Source of the DNA: Aliihoeflea sp052435735 | Lineage (GTDB): Bacteria > Pseudomonadota > Alphaproteobacteria > Rhizobiales > Rhizobiaceae | Direction: 5' to 3' | Assembly: GCA_052435735.1 (NCBI GenBank) | Contig: JBQVNB010000011.1 | Coordinates: 1 to 64,000 of the forward strand | Length of the DNA stretch: 64,000 nucleotides | Shown: positions 1-9,067 of the stretch, piece by piece | How the letters are laid out: every line of letters starts with the position of its first letter | Numbering within the stretch: the stretch's first letter is position 1 | Notes under the pieces: model-generated | Databases searched by the model: none | What the model saw: only the letters and a program-made list of their open reading frames with translations | Told to the model about the DNA's origin: nothing | Made by a program: the position numbers and the translations under genes

Positions 1-62
1 TTCGTCGGAAGCAGCGGCTGGATCACCGACCACTCGAAATCCGTCAGATCGAAACACGCCAT
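1..62 (-). mobile_element. IS5-family transposase, N-terminal fragment cut by window edge
   Basis: The minus strand starts with ATG at 62 and runs off the left edge. The 20 visible codons read MACFDLTDFEWSVIQPLLPT, the usual opening of IS5-family (DDE) transposases or their orfA. A very strong ribosome site (GGAGGTG) sits 5 nt upstream of the ATG. The stretch 101-118 (reverse complement begins GAGATTCCCAAGGGCTCT) may lie in the terminal inverted repeat, but the other end is outside the window, so the element boundary and target duplication cannot be set. Whether the transposase is intact is unknown. Confidence 0.75.
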
Positions 63-214
63 AAACACCTCCTGTCGATTGCAGGAAGGGAATCACACCG
101 CAGAGCCCTTGGGAATCTCGTTTATGGGTATGTCACCTAGACTGTTGTGTCAGGCTGGCAAAAGCCACCCGCCTCAACTATCGTCATCTTGGAGTTGTTG
201 GCAGGGGCTGTTCG

Positions 215-1105
215 ATGGATATGCCGGTTTCCGATCAGTTGCAGCACGTCGTGCGGCCGGTCGCCGGGCTCCAGCGCCTGTGGTCCTTCACACCGAGCAG
301 CGTTTCACGGCGGCAGAAGATCGATCGACTTTTCCGATCTTATTGGCGAAGAAGCCCTAGGCCGCCTTATCGCGTGATCAAGCCAGTATTTCCTGCCTCG
401 CGATGGAACCTCTTGTTTCTATTCTTGCCGAGCGGAAGGATTTCTGTATCGCAGCATTTTACAATTCAACGTTTGAATTCGACCGGCATCCCCTTGCTTG
501 TTGTCGTTGCCACCTTAGCCGAGGAAGATGTTCCTGTGATTTTGAGGGAAGCGACTGACGCGCTGATCTGGAAGGGGCTGTCGGGATACGACTTTTCCGC
601 TTATCGGATCGGTCTGGAAGAGATCAGTTCGAATGCGCCGGGTGCCGACCTTCTGGTCATGAACGATTCCGTTTTCGGTCCTTTTGGCGACATCGAGCTA
701 TTGGTGGCCAACGCGCCATGGGGACTAACCGGCTTTACTTCGTCGGCAATGGCAGAAAATCACATCCAGTCGTATGCATTTGCTGTAAAGTCAGTCGACA
801 AGACATTGCTGAGCAATTTGAGTGAGGCAATGCTGCCAAAGCATTCGTTTAATAGTCCCGGCGACGTCATCCTGTGTCAGGAACTTGCTCTTGCGCGTGT
901 GGCTAGCGGGCATACCAGTGTCGGCAGCTATTGGCACAGCGATGGTCGCACTTATGGCGACCCGATGTTGACCGTACCGTTGGAGCTTCTCGATGCCGGG
1001 CTGCCATTCCTGAAAAAGTCATTGCTTGGAAAAATGCAGTCGTTTCAGGATGTCGAGGCCATCCGCGAAAGGCTCTTGGCGCTTGGACACGCCGAGATAG
1101 ATTGA
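215..1105 (+). CDS. Rhamnan synthesis protein F-like polysaccharide protein
   Basis: This 296-aa protein resembles the RgpF / rhamnan-synthesis-F family (PF05045) found in O-antigen and rhamnose-polymer clusters. The supporting blocks are GYDFSAYRIGLEEI around residue 126, LLVMNDSVFGPF around 146, and the HIQSYAFAVK block around 183. These correspond to the family's 'GYDFGAW', 'NDSVYGP' and 'QSYFW/F' blocks. Members are thought to be glycosyltransferase-like enzymes acting on cell-surface polysaccharide in the cytoplasm. The first 60 residues have no family resemblance and directly follow the IS end, so the true start or the 5' portion may have been altered by the insertion. Base composition is visibly less GC-rich than the genes to its right, suggesting a separate acquisition. 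Family call fairly sure; exact activity unknown. Confidence 0.6.
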   Translation: MDMPVSDQLQHVVRPVAGLQRLWSFTPSSVSRRQKIDRLFRSYWRRSPRPPYRVIKPVFPASRWNLLFLFLPSGRISVSQHFTIQRLNSTGIPLLVVVATLAEEDVPVILREATDALIWKGLSGYDFSAYRIGLEEISSNAPGADLLVMNDSVFGPFGDIELLVANAPWGLTGFTSSAMAENHIQSYAFAVKSVDKTLLSNLSEAMLPKHSFNSPGDVILCQELALARVASGHTSVGSYWHSDGRTYGDPMLTVPLELLDAGLPFLKKSLLGKMQSFQDVEAIRERLLALGHAEID

Positions 1106-1143
1106 TTTTTCAGCCATTTGCCAACGCCGCCTGCCGCCCGGGC

Positions 1144-2049
1144 TCAGACCACCTCCCGCACCACCGGCATGCGGCGCATGATCGCCGTCGCGACCGCGGA
1201 GGCCGTGAAGACGAACACGGCGCCGGCGGTATTGTTCGCGCCGCCCTGCACCAGGAAATACCAGACCAGCATGAAGAAGGGGTGGATCAGATAGATCCCG
1301 AAAGCCAGCGAGCCGAGTTTGACGAAGACCGGATTTCGCACTTCAAAGGTGAGCGCGAGGTGGAGAGCCGCGAGGGCGAGAAGAAAGAAGGGCGGCCAGA
1401 AGCCCGACCCGAAAATCCAGAAGCCCACCGTCACCGAAATCAGGAAGAGTGCCGGCGGCCAGGGCGCATCCAGCTTTTCTCCATACGCTGCCAGAAGCCC
1501 GTAGAGGAACGGCGGCAGCGAGAACGCCCATTGCGCGAACGGTTCGAGGGCACGGCCTGAATCGTGGAGGTACAGGCTCGCGATGCTGATCACGACAGCG
1601 AACCCACAGGCGAACCACAATGTCCGCGCGGTATCGATGCGGCGGGACAGGGGAACGAAGATCGCCGTTGCGAGGAGAATGAACGGCAGGAACCACAGAT
1701 GGATGGTCGGGCCGATGAGAAGCCATCTCGGCTCGTTGAGTTGGAAGAATTGAGCCGGATCGCGCATTTGCAGCGCGATCAGCGCCTTGAAGACGATCGA
1801 CCAGAAAATCCACGGCAAGGCGATGCGCCGGATGCGAACAAGCCCCCTGAAGCGTCCGGGCCGCTCCGCCTTGCGCTCGATGTGAAGGATGGACAGGTAG
1901 GGCACCAGCATCAGGAAGAGCGCGAGCGATGCGTAGCCGACCGTCGCCGAAGGGTCCGGCGTGAGCATGTGCGCCCAGACGATCCCGAAAGCAGCAATAA
2001 AGCGCAGGAAATCCACCGAATGGCGGCGGTCCACGCCAGGAACGGTCAT
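1144..2049 (-). CDS. Acyltransferase 3 family membrane protein (OafA/ExoZ-like)
   Basis: A 301-aa integral membrane protein with the acyltransferase-3 (PF01757) layout. It opens with RRHSVDFLRFIAAFGIVWAH, in which the conserved DxLRxxAxxxVxxxH block carries the catalytic-type His, and continues through about nine hydrophobic segments to a C-terminal SLAFGIYLIHPFFMLVW helix, the usual last signature. These enzymes move acetyl, succinyl or other acyl groups across the inner membrane onto polysaccharide hydroxyls (for example ExoZ, OafA, NodX). Placed next to an EPS locus, O-acylation of the EPS is the natural role, though the acyl group cannot be read from sequence. It is transcribed leftward, divergent from the NRPS. 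Length is typical. A GGGGG tract lies about 10 nt before the ATG. Confidence 0.85.
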   Translation of the reverse strand: MTVPGVDRRHSVDFLRFIAAFGIVWAHMLTPDPSATVGYASLALFLMLVPYLSILHIERKAERPGRFRGLVRIRRIALPWIFWSIVFKALIALQMRDPAQFFQLNEPRWLLIGPTIHLWFLPFILLATAIFVPLSRRIDTARTLWFACGFAVVISIASLYLHDSGRALEPFAQWAFSLPPFLYGLLAAYGEKLDAPWPPALFLISVTVGFWIFGSGFWPPFFLLALAALHLALTFEVRNPVFVKLGSLAFGIYLIHPFFMLVWYFLVQGGANNTAGAVFVFTASAVATAIMRRMPVVREVV

Positions 2050-2208
2050 CTGAAGCCCCCGATTGCGATCAATCTGGCCGGGATTTCGCTGGCTCGCAAG
2101 AGCTTCTGCAACATGTTTGTTGGAAAGGCGTCATCGCGACTTTGGCCCGGGTGCCCGCGACCTGACGTGCCTTGTCATCGTGTCGACGATCACTTGAGTA
2201 GATCATAA

Positions 2209-2224
2209 TCAATCATACGATTGA
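2209..2224. promoter_or_regulatory. Inverted repeat in the acyltransferase/NRPS divergent promoter region
   Basis: TCAATC-ATAC-GATTGA is a perfect 6-bp inverted repeat in an AT-rich patch within the 263-bp gap (2050-2312) between the leftward acyltransferase and the rightward NRPS gene. Directly before it, TAGATCATAAT (2199-2209) resembles the TAGATCGAATT element found at other promoters in this locus. An operator role is inference. Nothing else was recognised in the gap. Confidence 0.3.
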
Positions 2225-2312
2225 TGGAAATGTATTGGCCCCTTCGTCATAAATGTTGGTGTCGCTTCTTGGGAGTGACTTGAAGCATCGGGCGTCGGGG
2301 GTTCGTCAGCCA

Positions 2313-5300
2313 ATGTCGAAATTCGCAGCCGTACTTGTCGGCGATGAATCGCTGCTCGTTCAATGCGGCGAGGTTCTCGTTCAGCGTGGCCATTCGATCG
2401 CGATGGTCGTGACCCAGGCACCCGCAATAGCGGACTGGGCGCGCTCCCGGAACCTCGATGTCGGCGCGTGGGGCGACGATCTCGCGGCCAGCCTTCGTCC
2501 GGTCGCGTTCGACTGGCTCTTCAGCATCGCCAATCTGCGGCTCGTGCCGGAGGACGTCCTGCGCATCGCGCGGGCCGGTGCGGTGAACTTTCATGACGGC
2601 CCGCTGCCGCGCTATGCCGGCCTGAACACGCCCTCCTGGGCGATCCTCGAGGGCGCGCAGAGCCACGGCGTGACCTGGCACGCCATGACGGGCGGGATCG
2701 ACGAGGGCGATATCCTTGTCGCACGCAACTTCGAGATCGATGCCGACGAAACGGTCCTCACCCTCAACGCGAAATGTTTCGAAGCCGGCATCGCAAGCTT
2801 TGCCGAGCTGATCACCTCGATCGAGAATTCGACGCTGGATCAGCGGCCGCAGCCGCGTGAGGGCCGGGTGCTCTATCGCCGGAGCGCACGGCCCGCGGGG
2901 GCGGGGCTTTTGAGCCTCAGCCGCAGTTCGGTGGAGCTTTCGCGCATTTGCCGGGCACTCGATTTCGGCGTGCGCTACGCAAACCCGCTCGTCGTCCCGA
3001 AGGTCGCGACGCCCGACGGCATCTATGCGGTCGAGCGTTTTGCCGTCTTTGACGAAGGGCAGGGCGCCCGCGCGCCCGGAACCTTGATCGCCGTCGACGC
3101 CGAGGGCATCGTCGTGGCAACAGGCGACCGGCCGGTGCGGATCGAGGGCCGGTCCTTGGATGGTGGGAAACGGCTCGGCGAAGGGCTGGTCGTGGGGCAG
3201 GTTCTGCCCGCCGCGGGCGCGGATTTCATCTGTGCGATCGACGAGATCGTCGCCCGGGTGGTTCCGCATGAGGCGCATTGGGTCTCGGCGATCGCCAATG
3301 TGGTCGACCTAGATCCGCAATGGACCGGGGAAGTAAGCGCCACGCCGCAGACGATCACGCTGCATCTGCCGGAGAGCGCCGCGCTCGCCGATACGATGGC
3401 CATCATCCCCGCCTTCCTGGCGCGCCTGTTCGCAAAGTCGCGATATTCCGTCGTCTATGCCAACGACACATTGCCCGGACTGGCACGAGCAAGCCGGGGA
3501 CTGGTCGCCGACAGCGTGCCCGTCGACATGGCCTGCGATCTCGACCTCTCGCCCGCCGAACTGCGCGACCGTCTCGCACATGACTTTGAGCGGGCACGAT
3601 CCAGTGCCACCTTCCTGACCGACATCTTCATGCGTCGCCCCGATCTACCTCGGCCTTCATTGTCGATCGGCATCGTCGAGACCGCCGATCCGCACGGTAC
3701 GGCCGCGATTGCGGGATGCGCGATCACCTTCGTCATCGGACCGGACGGCCAGGCGCGGGCGGTCTGCGATTCCGGGCGCATTTCTCCGGCAAAAGCGCAG
3801 GACCTGACGGACCGGCTCGCGATCTTCGCGAAGGCCTTCGTCGATGGCGGTCGCAGCGTCGGTGAGATGCCGGTCGCCTCCGCTGCGGAATTGCAGCGCC
3901 TTCTGATCGACTTCAATGAGACGGCGCTGGATTTCGACCGCGATGCCTGCGTTCACGACCAGTTCGCCAGGCAGGCAAGGCTGACGCCGGACGCCATCGC
4001 CGTGTCCTTCCTCGATCGCTCGGTCACATATGCCCAACTCGATGGCGCGGCCGACAGCGTCGCGGCGGCGCTGGTCGATCGAGGCGTCGGCCCCGACGTC
4101 CCCGTCGGCCTCCACGTGCGACGATCGATCGAACTCGTCATCGGGGCGCTGGCGATCCTGAAGGTCGGCGGCGCCTATGTTCCGCTCGACCCCGACTTCC
4201 CCGAGGACCGGCTGTCGCTCATGGTCGCGGACAGCGGTGCGAAGATCGTGCTCACCGAGCGCGCACTTGCGCCCGTCGCGACGTCACCCGGCGTCCTTTC
4301 GCTCGACATCGCCGAGCTTGTCGCCGGCGGAAGGTCGATGCCGGCGCGCGCCCCCGTCAGCGCCGACAATCTCGCCTACATCATCTACACGTCCGGTTCG
4401 ACGGGTCGTCCCAAGGGGGTGATGATCGAGCATCGCAACGTCGTCAATTTCTTCGCCGGGATGGACGATCGCATCCCGATTCCCGCCGGCGAGCAGCCCG
4501 TCTGGCTGGCTGTGACCAGCCTCTCCTTCGACATCTCGGTGCTCGAACTGTTCTGGACCCTGTCGCGCGGGTTCAAGGTGGTGATCCACGCCAGCGAGAT
4601 CCATCGCGCGCACCGCATGGCAGCTTCTCCCGTGCCGCGGTCGGCGCCCGGCGCCCGGCCGATGGATTTCGGGCTGTTCTACTGGGGCAATGACGATGGC
4701 GTCGGGCCTGCCAAATATCGCCTTCTGCTCGAAGGCGCCAAATTCGCGGATGCGCATGGTTTCCAGTCGATCTGGACGCCGGAGCGTCATTTTCATGCGT
4801 TCGGAGGGCCATATCCCAATCCGGCCGTGACCGGAGCTGCCGTGGCGGCGGTCACCTCCAATCTCGAAATCCGCGCGGGAAGCTGCGTCCTGCCGCTGCA
4901 CCACCCCATCCGCATCGCCGAGGAATGGGCGGTGGTCGATAATCTGTCGAACGGCCGCGTAGCCTTGGCCTTTGCGTCGGGCTGGATGCCGGAGGACTTC
5001 GTGCTGCGTCCGGAAAACGCACCGCCGGGCAACAAGAACGCCTTGCTGCGGGACATCGAGACCGTCCGGCGCCTGTGGCGCGGCGACGCCGTCGATTTCC
5101 CGCTGGGCGATAAATCCGTCTCCGTCGTCACGCAGCCGCGTCCCATGCAGGCGGAGCTTCCGGTATGGCTGACGACGGCCGGCAATCCGGCGAGCTACCG
5201 CGAAGCGGCCGAACTCGGCGCGAACATTTTGACGCATCTGCTCGGCCAGTCGATCGACGAACTCGCGGAAAAGATCGCCATCTACCGCGCGACCCTGGCG

Positions 5301-6920
5301 CAGGCCGGTCGCGATCCGGCGGCGCACAAGGTCACGCTGATGCTGCACACCCTCGTCGGCGAGGACCGCGAGGAGGTGCGTGAGCGTGCGCGCGAGCCGA
5401 TGAAGAACTATCTGCGCAGCGCGGCGGCGCTGATCAAGCAATATGCCTGGGCGTTTCCCGCCTTCAAGAAGCCTGCGGGCGCGGCCAACGCGATGGATAT
5501 CGACCTGCGCGACCTGGCCGAAGACGAAATGGACGCCATCCTCGAATTCGCCTTTCTTCGCTATTTCGAGGACAGCGGCCTGTTCGGCACGATCGAGGAC
5601 TGCCAGGCGCGCATCGCGCAGCTTGCCGCGATCGGCGTGGACGAAGTTGCCTGCCTGATCGATTTCGGCGTCGAGACGGACATCGTGCTGGCGGGTCTGC
5701 GCCCGCTCGCAGAACTCGTCGCCACCTGCCGCGACGGCGTCGGGGAGACGGCGCTTGGAAGCGGTTTTGCACATGAGGTGGCGCTGCATGGCGTCACCCA
5801 TCTGCAATGCACGCCGTCAATGGCGCGGATGTTCCTGGCGGATGCGGACAATCGACGCTCAATGGGAAACATCGCGCATCTGATGATCGGCGGCGAGCCT
5901 CTTCCGGGGTCGTTGCTGGCTGAACTCAGGTCGGCGACCGGCGCCACGATCGAGAACATGTATGGTCCGACGGAGACGACCATCTGGTCGTCCACCGTGG
6001 CGGCGGAGCCGACGGAGGGCGTCGTGCCCATCGGCAGGCCGATCGCCAACACGCAGTTCTACGTCCTCGATGCGCTTGGCCATCCGGTTCCGGCCGGCAT
6101 GGCGGGCGAATTGCATATCGGCGGCGAAGGTGTCGCGCGCGGCTATCTCGGTCGTCCCGACCTGACGGCCGAGCGGTTCATCGCAAACCCGTTCGGCGAA
6201 GGCCGGCTCTACCGAACCGGCGACCTGGTGGCGTTCGAGCCCGATGGCCAGACCTTGCGCTTCCTTGGCCGCAGCGACCATCAGGTCAAGGTCAGGGGCT
6301 ACCGGATCGAACTCGGCGAGATCGAGGCGCGCATCCAGTCCTTCGCCGGCGTCGCGGAGGCGGTGGTGGTCGCGCAGCAGGCCGTCGAGGGCGACACGCG
6401 TATCGTCGGCTATCTGCGTGTTTCCGCCCCCGTGGATCAGGCGCGCCTGCGCGCCCACCTCGCGCAGGCATTGCCCGACTATATGGTGCCCTCGCGTTTC
6501 GTTGAGTTGGAACGATTCCCCTTGACGCCCAATGCGAAGGTCGACCGCGGGCGGCTGCCGCAGGTCGAAGAACGCGCCGCGCCGGCCGTCGAAGCGATTC
6601 ACTTCCCGCCCAAGGACGATCGCGAGCGCGCCATCGCCGACGCGTTCGCGCGGGTCCTCGGTGTCGAGCGGGTCGGGCTTGCCGACAATTTCTTCGCGCT
6701 CGGCGGCCATTCCCTGCTCGCGGTTCAGGTCCACCGCGACCTGAAGGCATCGATCGCGCCGGAGCTGACCATCACCGATCTCTTCCGGTTTCCAACCGTC
6801 GGCGCGCTTGCCGCGCATCTTGCGAACCGCAATTCGTCGAACGAGAGATTGAGTTCGGTCGCAGACCGGGCCGCATTGCGACGGGCGCGGATGCAGCAGG
6901 GCGTCGGCGCGCGGGTCTGA
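2313..6920 (+). CDS. NRPS: formyltransferase - C-like - adenylation (with inserted monooxygenase) - carrier
   Basis: A 1535-aa megasynthase counted from ATG 2313; an in-frame start at 2253 lacks a ribosome site. Domains: (1) formyltransferase, residues ~1-300, with the N92/H94/D130 catalytic set (NFHDGPLPRYAG, GIDEGDI); (2) ~310-560, the tail of a condensation-like domain without HHxxxDG; (3) adenylation domain with A3 YTSGSTGRPKG (~692), A4 FDISVLELFW (~739) and A5 YGPTETTIW (~1217); (4) between A4 and A5, a ~350-aa FMN luciferase-like monooxygenase (MDFGLFYWGND at ~782 onward) of the MupA/Atu3671 type; (5) carrier domain with LGGHSLL, Ser1467. No thioesterase. The ten-residue pocket reads D740 I741 L744 Q1165 M1191 G1193 M1216 I1224 W1225, almost the glycine code as I recall it (DILQLGLIW). 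It therefore likely loads glycine, oxidises it on the enzyme and may formylate it. The PPTase gene follows directly. Confidence 0.92.
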   Translation: MSKFAAVLVGDESLLVQCGEVLVQRGHSIAMVVTQAPAIADWARSRNLDVGAWGDDLAASLRPVAFDWLFSIANLRLVPEDVLRIARAGAVNFHDGPLPRYAGLNTPSWAILEGAQSHGVTWHAMTGGIDEGDILVARNFEIDADETVLTLNAKCFEAGIASFAELITSIENSTLDQRPQPREGRVLYRRSARPAGAGLLSLSRSSVELSRICRALDFGVRYANPLVVPKVATPDGIYAVERFAVFDEGQGARAPGTLIAVDAEGIVVATGDRPVRIEGRSLDGGKRLGEGLVVGQVLPAAGADFICAIDEIVARVVPHEAHWVSAIANVVDLDPQWTGEVSATPQTITLHLPESAALADTMAIIPAFLARLFAKSRYSVVYANDTLPGLARASRGLVADSVPVDMACDLDLSPAELRDRLAHDFERARSSATFLTDIFMRRPDLPRPSLSIGIVETADPHGTAAIAGCAITFVIGPDGQARAVCDSGRISPAKAQDLTDRLAIFAKAFVDGGRSVGEMPVASAAELQRLLIDFNETALDFDRDACVHDQFARQARLTPDAIAVSFLDRSVTYAQLDGAADSVAAALVDRGVGPDVPVGLHVRRSIELVIGALAILKVGGAYVPLDPDFPEDRLSLMVADSGAKIVLTERALAPVATSPGVLSLDIAELVAGGRSMPARAPVSADNLAYIIYTSGSTGRPKGVMIEHRNVVNFFAGMDDRIPIPAGEQPVWLAVTSLSFDISVLELFWTLSRGFKVVIHASEIHRAHRMAASPVPRSAPGARPMDFGLFYWGNDDGVGPAKYRLLLEGAKFADAHGFQSIWTPERHFHAFGGPYPNPAVTGAAVAAVTSNLEIRAGSCVLPLHHPIRIAEEWAVVDNLSNGRVALAFASGWMPEDFVLRPENAPPGNKNALLRDIETVRRLWRGDAVDFPLGDKSVSVVTQPRPMQAELPVWLTTAGNPASYREAAELGANILTHLLGQSIDELAEKIAIYRATLAQAGRDPAAHKVTLMLHTLVGEDREEVRERAREPMKNYLRSAAALIKQYAWAFPAFKKPAGAANAMDIDLRDLAEDEMDAILEFAFLRYFEDSGLFGTIEDCQARIAQLAAIGVDEVACLIDFGVETDIVLAGLRPLAELVATCRDGVGETALGSGFAHEVALHGVTHLQCTPSMARMFLADADNRRSMGNIAHLMIGGEPLPGSLLAELRSATGATIENMYGPTETTIWSSTVAAEPTEGVVPIGRPIANTQFYVLDALGHPVPAGMAGELHIGGEGVARGYLGRPDLTAERFIANPFGEGRLYRTGDLVAFEPDGQTLRFLGRSDHQVKVRGYRIELGEIEARIQSFAGVAEAVVVAQQAVEGDTRIVGYLRVSAPVDQARLRAHLAQALPDYMVPSRFVELERFPLTPNAKVDRGRLPQVEERAAPAVEAIHFPPKDDRERAIADAFARVLGVERVGLADNFFALGGHSLLAVQVHRDLKASIAPELTITDLFRFPTVGALAAHLANRNSSNERLSSVADRAALRRARMQQGVGARV

Positions 6921-7634
6921 ATGGCCATGGGCGAGCCCAGGATCATCTGGCCGGCGGTGCTCGAGACGGGCGGATTGTTCGACGTCGATGTGGCGATTGC
7001 GACCGCGCAGGTCGGCGCGCATATGGAACATCTTTTCCCTGCCGAACGGCTGTTCATCGCTTCCGCCGCGCCGTTACGCAGGGCCGAATTTGCTTCCGGT
7101 AGGCGCTGCGCACGCAGCGCACTCGCCCGCTTGGGCATTCCGCCGACAGCCATTTTCAGCGGACCTTCCCGCGAGCCGCTCTGGCCTGAAGGCACGGTCG
7201 GTTCGATCAGTCACAGCGGCTCGACCTGCCTTGCCGTTGCCGCCTTGCGCTCACGTGGCTATGCGGGGATCGGCGTCGACATCGAACAGGCGGGCGAACT
7301 CGACGAGACGCTCCTCGACATTATCTGCACGCCGGACGAGATGAGGGCGATGGGCGCCATGTCGCGGCAGCAGGCGCGGGCGCACGCGAAAATCCTCTTC
7401 AGCATCAAGGAAAGCGTCTTCAAGTGCCAGTTCCCGATGACGGGCGTCTGGCTGGAGTTCACCGAGGTCGAGGTCGACCTAGGCCCCGACGTCCGCTCCT
7501 ACGAGGCCATTCTGAAGCGGCGGGCCGGGCCTTTGCGGCAAGGTCATCGGATCGGGGGGCGGGTTCGCGCGACGGCGGATTTCGTGATCAGCTCGGCCTG
7601 GCTTCGGAGCGAACCCGCGGCTGTCCGTCAGTAG
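6921..7634 (+). CDS. 4'-phosphopantetheinyl transferase (EntD/Sfp type)
   Basis: A 237-aa protein that attaches the phosphopantetheine arm of CoA to the serine of carrier domains, here most simply Ser1467 of the NRPS and Ser1800 of the PKS. Diagnostic motifs are the N-terminal RRAEFASGRRCARSAL block (CoA/phosphate binding, EntD-like), GSISHS, GVDIE with Mg2+ ligands D120 and E122, and FSIKESVFK with E164 and K168. It begins immediately after the NRPS stop codon, so the two are surely co-transcribed and translationally linked. Its 3' end overlaps the convergent sugar-transferase gene by 7 bp. A dedicated PPTase supports the NRPS/PKS being functional. Confidence 0.93.
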   Translation: MAMGEPRIIWPAVLETGGLFDVDVAIATAQVGAHMEHLFPAERLFIASAAPLRRAEFASGRRCARSALARLGIPPTAIFSGPSREPLWPEGTVGSISHSGSTCLAVAALRSRGYAGIGVDIEQAGELDETLLDIICTPDEMRAMGAMSRQQARAHAKILFSIKESVFKCQFPMTGVWLEFTEVEVDLGPDVRSYEAILKRRAGPLRQGHRIGGRVRATADFVISSAWLRSEPAAVRQ

Positions 7635-9067
7635 GCGCGTGAGCGGTCGGCGAGCGCGACCAGCGTCAGCGCGACGATCTTGATGTCGAGCCAGAGCGAC
7701 CAGTTGTGGATGTACCACAGATCGTGCTCCACCCGCGCCTTCATGATGTCGATCGTCGGCGTTTCGCCGCGAAATCCGTTGATCTGCGCCCATCCGGTTA
7801 TGCCGGGCTTCACGTTGCGGCGAAAAGCGTATCGGGCGATCAGCGCATCGTAGTTGTCGTCATGGACGACGGCGTGCGGTCGCGGGCCGACGACCGACAT
7901 CTGGCCGAGAAGGACATTCCAGAGCTGCGGAATCTCGTCGATGCTGGTCGACCGGATGAACGCGCCGACCCGCGTCAGGCGTGCGTCGTTGCGCGTCGCC
8001 TGGACGACGGTCTCGCCATCCTCGAGCACGGTCATGCTGCGAAACTTGACAATGCCGAAGGCGGCGTCGTTGCAGCCGCGACGGCGCTGGATGAAGAAGA
8101 CGGGCCCGGCGCTGTCCAGCTTGATCGCGATTGCGGTGATGATGAAGATCGGGAACAGCGAGACCAGCGCGAAGATCGCGAAGACGACGTCGAAACTGCG
8201 CTTCAGGACATGTTCGGTCGCCGACAAGGGCGCGTGCTGGACCTCCACCGCGGCGAGGCGGCCGATCCGCGTCGCCGGATGGCGGATCATGTCCGCGATC
8301 ATCGGATCGAGCGCGACTTTCACCGGCATCGGCATCATCCGCAATTCGCCCAGAAGCTCGCGGATCGACGACAGATCGGCACTCTCCCACGCGACGAGAA
8401 CCTCGTCGGCGCTGCGCGCGATCCGGGTGTTGATGACTTCCATCCACTGGCCGACCGACTGGTTCTTGGGCAGCGTCAGGACATTGGTGAGGATGACGCC
8501 GCTGTCGGCGATCTGTTCGCGCAGGCGTGCGCTCGGATAGTCCGCCGCGCAGATGAGCACGATGCGGCGCGCGCGCAGCACGCCGCGCGCCGTGGCCTTG
8601 GGAATCCACTGCGCCCAGAACACGCGGGAGAGCACGATGAAGAGCGGGCACACGATCACGAACAGCAGTGTCGTGCCGCGCGAGAACTGGTCGCCGATCT
8701 TGAAGAGAAAACTCAACAGCGCAAGAAATCCAAGGGAGATCAATCCGTAGAGCGCGATTCGCAGGACCTGCTTGTGAACCCGCATCAGCTCGTTCGGGCG
8801 ATAGGCTCCCTTCGAGGCAAAGAGCGTGACGAAGGTGGCCGCCAGCAGGATGCCGGCGCCGAGATGCTTGGAAAGAATGTCGGCGCGTTCGAATTCGTAA
8901 AGCTGGCTGTAGATGAGAGAGCAGACCTCGGCAGTGAGGACGATGATCACGACGTCCAGAGCCGCCGCGAAATAGACGATCATGCCCAGATCGGGCCGAC
9001 CGGCCTCGTCGGAGGCCTTGTCCCCTATCGCTGCCCGATTGGAGTAGGCAGCATAGTGATTGTCCAT
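7628..9067 (-). CDS. EPS priming polyprenyl glycosylphosphotransferase
   Basis: A 479-aa initiating enzyme (WcaJ/EpsB/ExoY-like) that transfers a sugar-1-phosphate, probably glucose or galactose, to undecaprenyl phosphate at the inner membrane, starting each EPS repeat. The N-terminal half has four hydrophobic helices and a CoA-binding-3-like domain. From residue ~287 the bacterial sugar transferase domain (PF02397) starts with KRSFDVVFA, followed by VKFRSM, STSIDEIPQLWNVLLGQMS, VGPRPH and KPGITGWAQ. The end NWSLWLDIKIV is typical of the undecaprenyl-phosphate glucose phosphotransferase group. I choose ATG 9067, preceded by GGAG and GGAA, over the in-frame TTG at 9088. It is convergent with the PPTase gene and divergent from the GT2 gene. 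Confidence 0.93.
   Translation of the reverse strand: MDNHYAAYSNRAAIGDKASDEAGRPDLGMIVYFAAALDVVIIVLTAEVCSLIYSQLYEFERADILSKHLGAGILLAATFVTLFASKGAYRPNELMRVHKQVLRIALYGLISLGFLALLSFLFKIGDQFSRGTTLLFVIVCPLFIVLSRVFWAQWIPKATARGVLRARRIVLICAADYPSARLREQIADSGVILTNVLTLPKNQSVGQWMEVINTRIARSADEVLVAWESADLSSIRELLGELRMMPMPVKVALDPMIADMIRHPATRIGRLAAVEVQHAPLSATEHVLKRSFDVVFAIFALVSLFPIFIITAIAIKLDSAGPVFFIQRRRGCNDAAFGIVKFRSMTVLEDGETVVQATRNDARLTRVGAFIRSTSIDEIPQLWNVLLGQMSVVGPRPHAVVHDDNYDALIARYAFRRNVKPGITGWAQINGFRGETPTIDIMKARVEHDLWYIHNWSLWLDIKIVALTLVALADRSRAY

Noticed and set aside
2313..7634. NRPS plus PPTase as a siderophore cluster
   Set aside because: No TonB receptor, siderophore exporter, ornithine hydroxylase or Fur-like box is seen nearby; the context is EPS.
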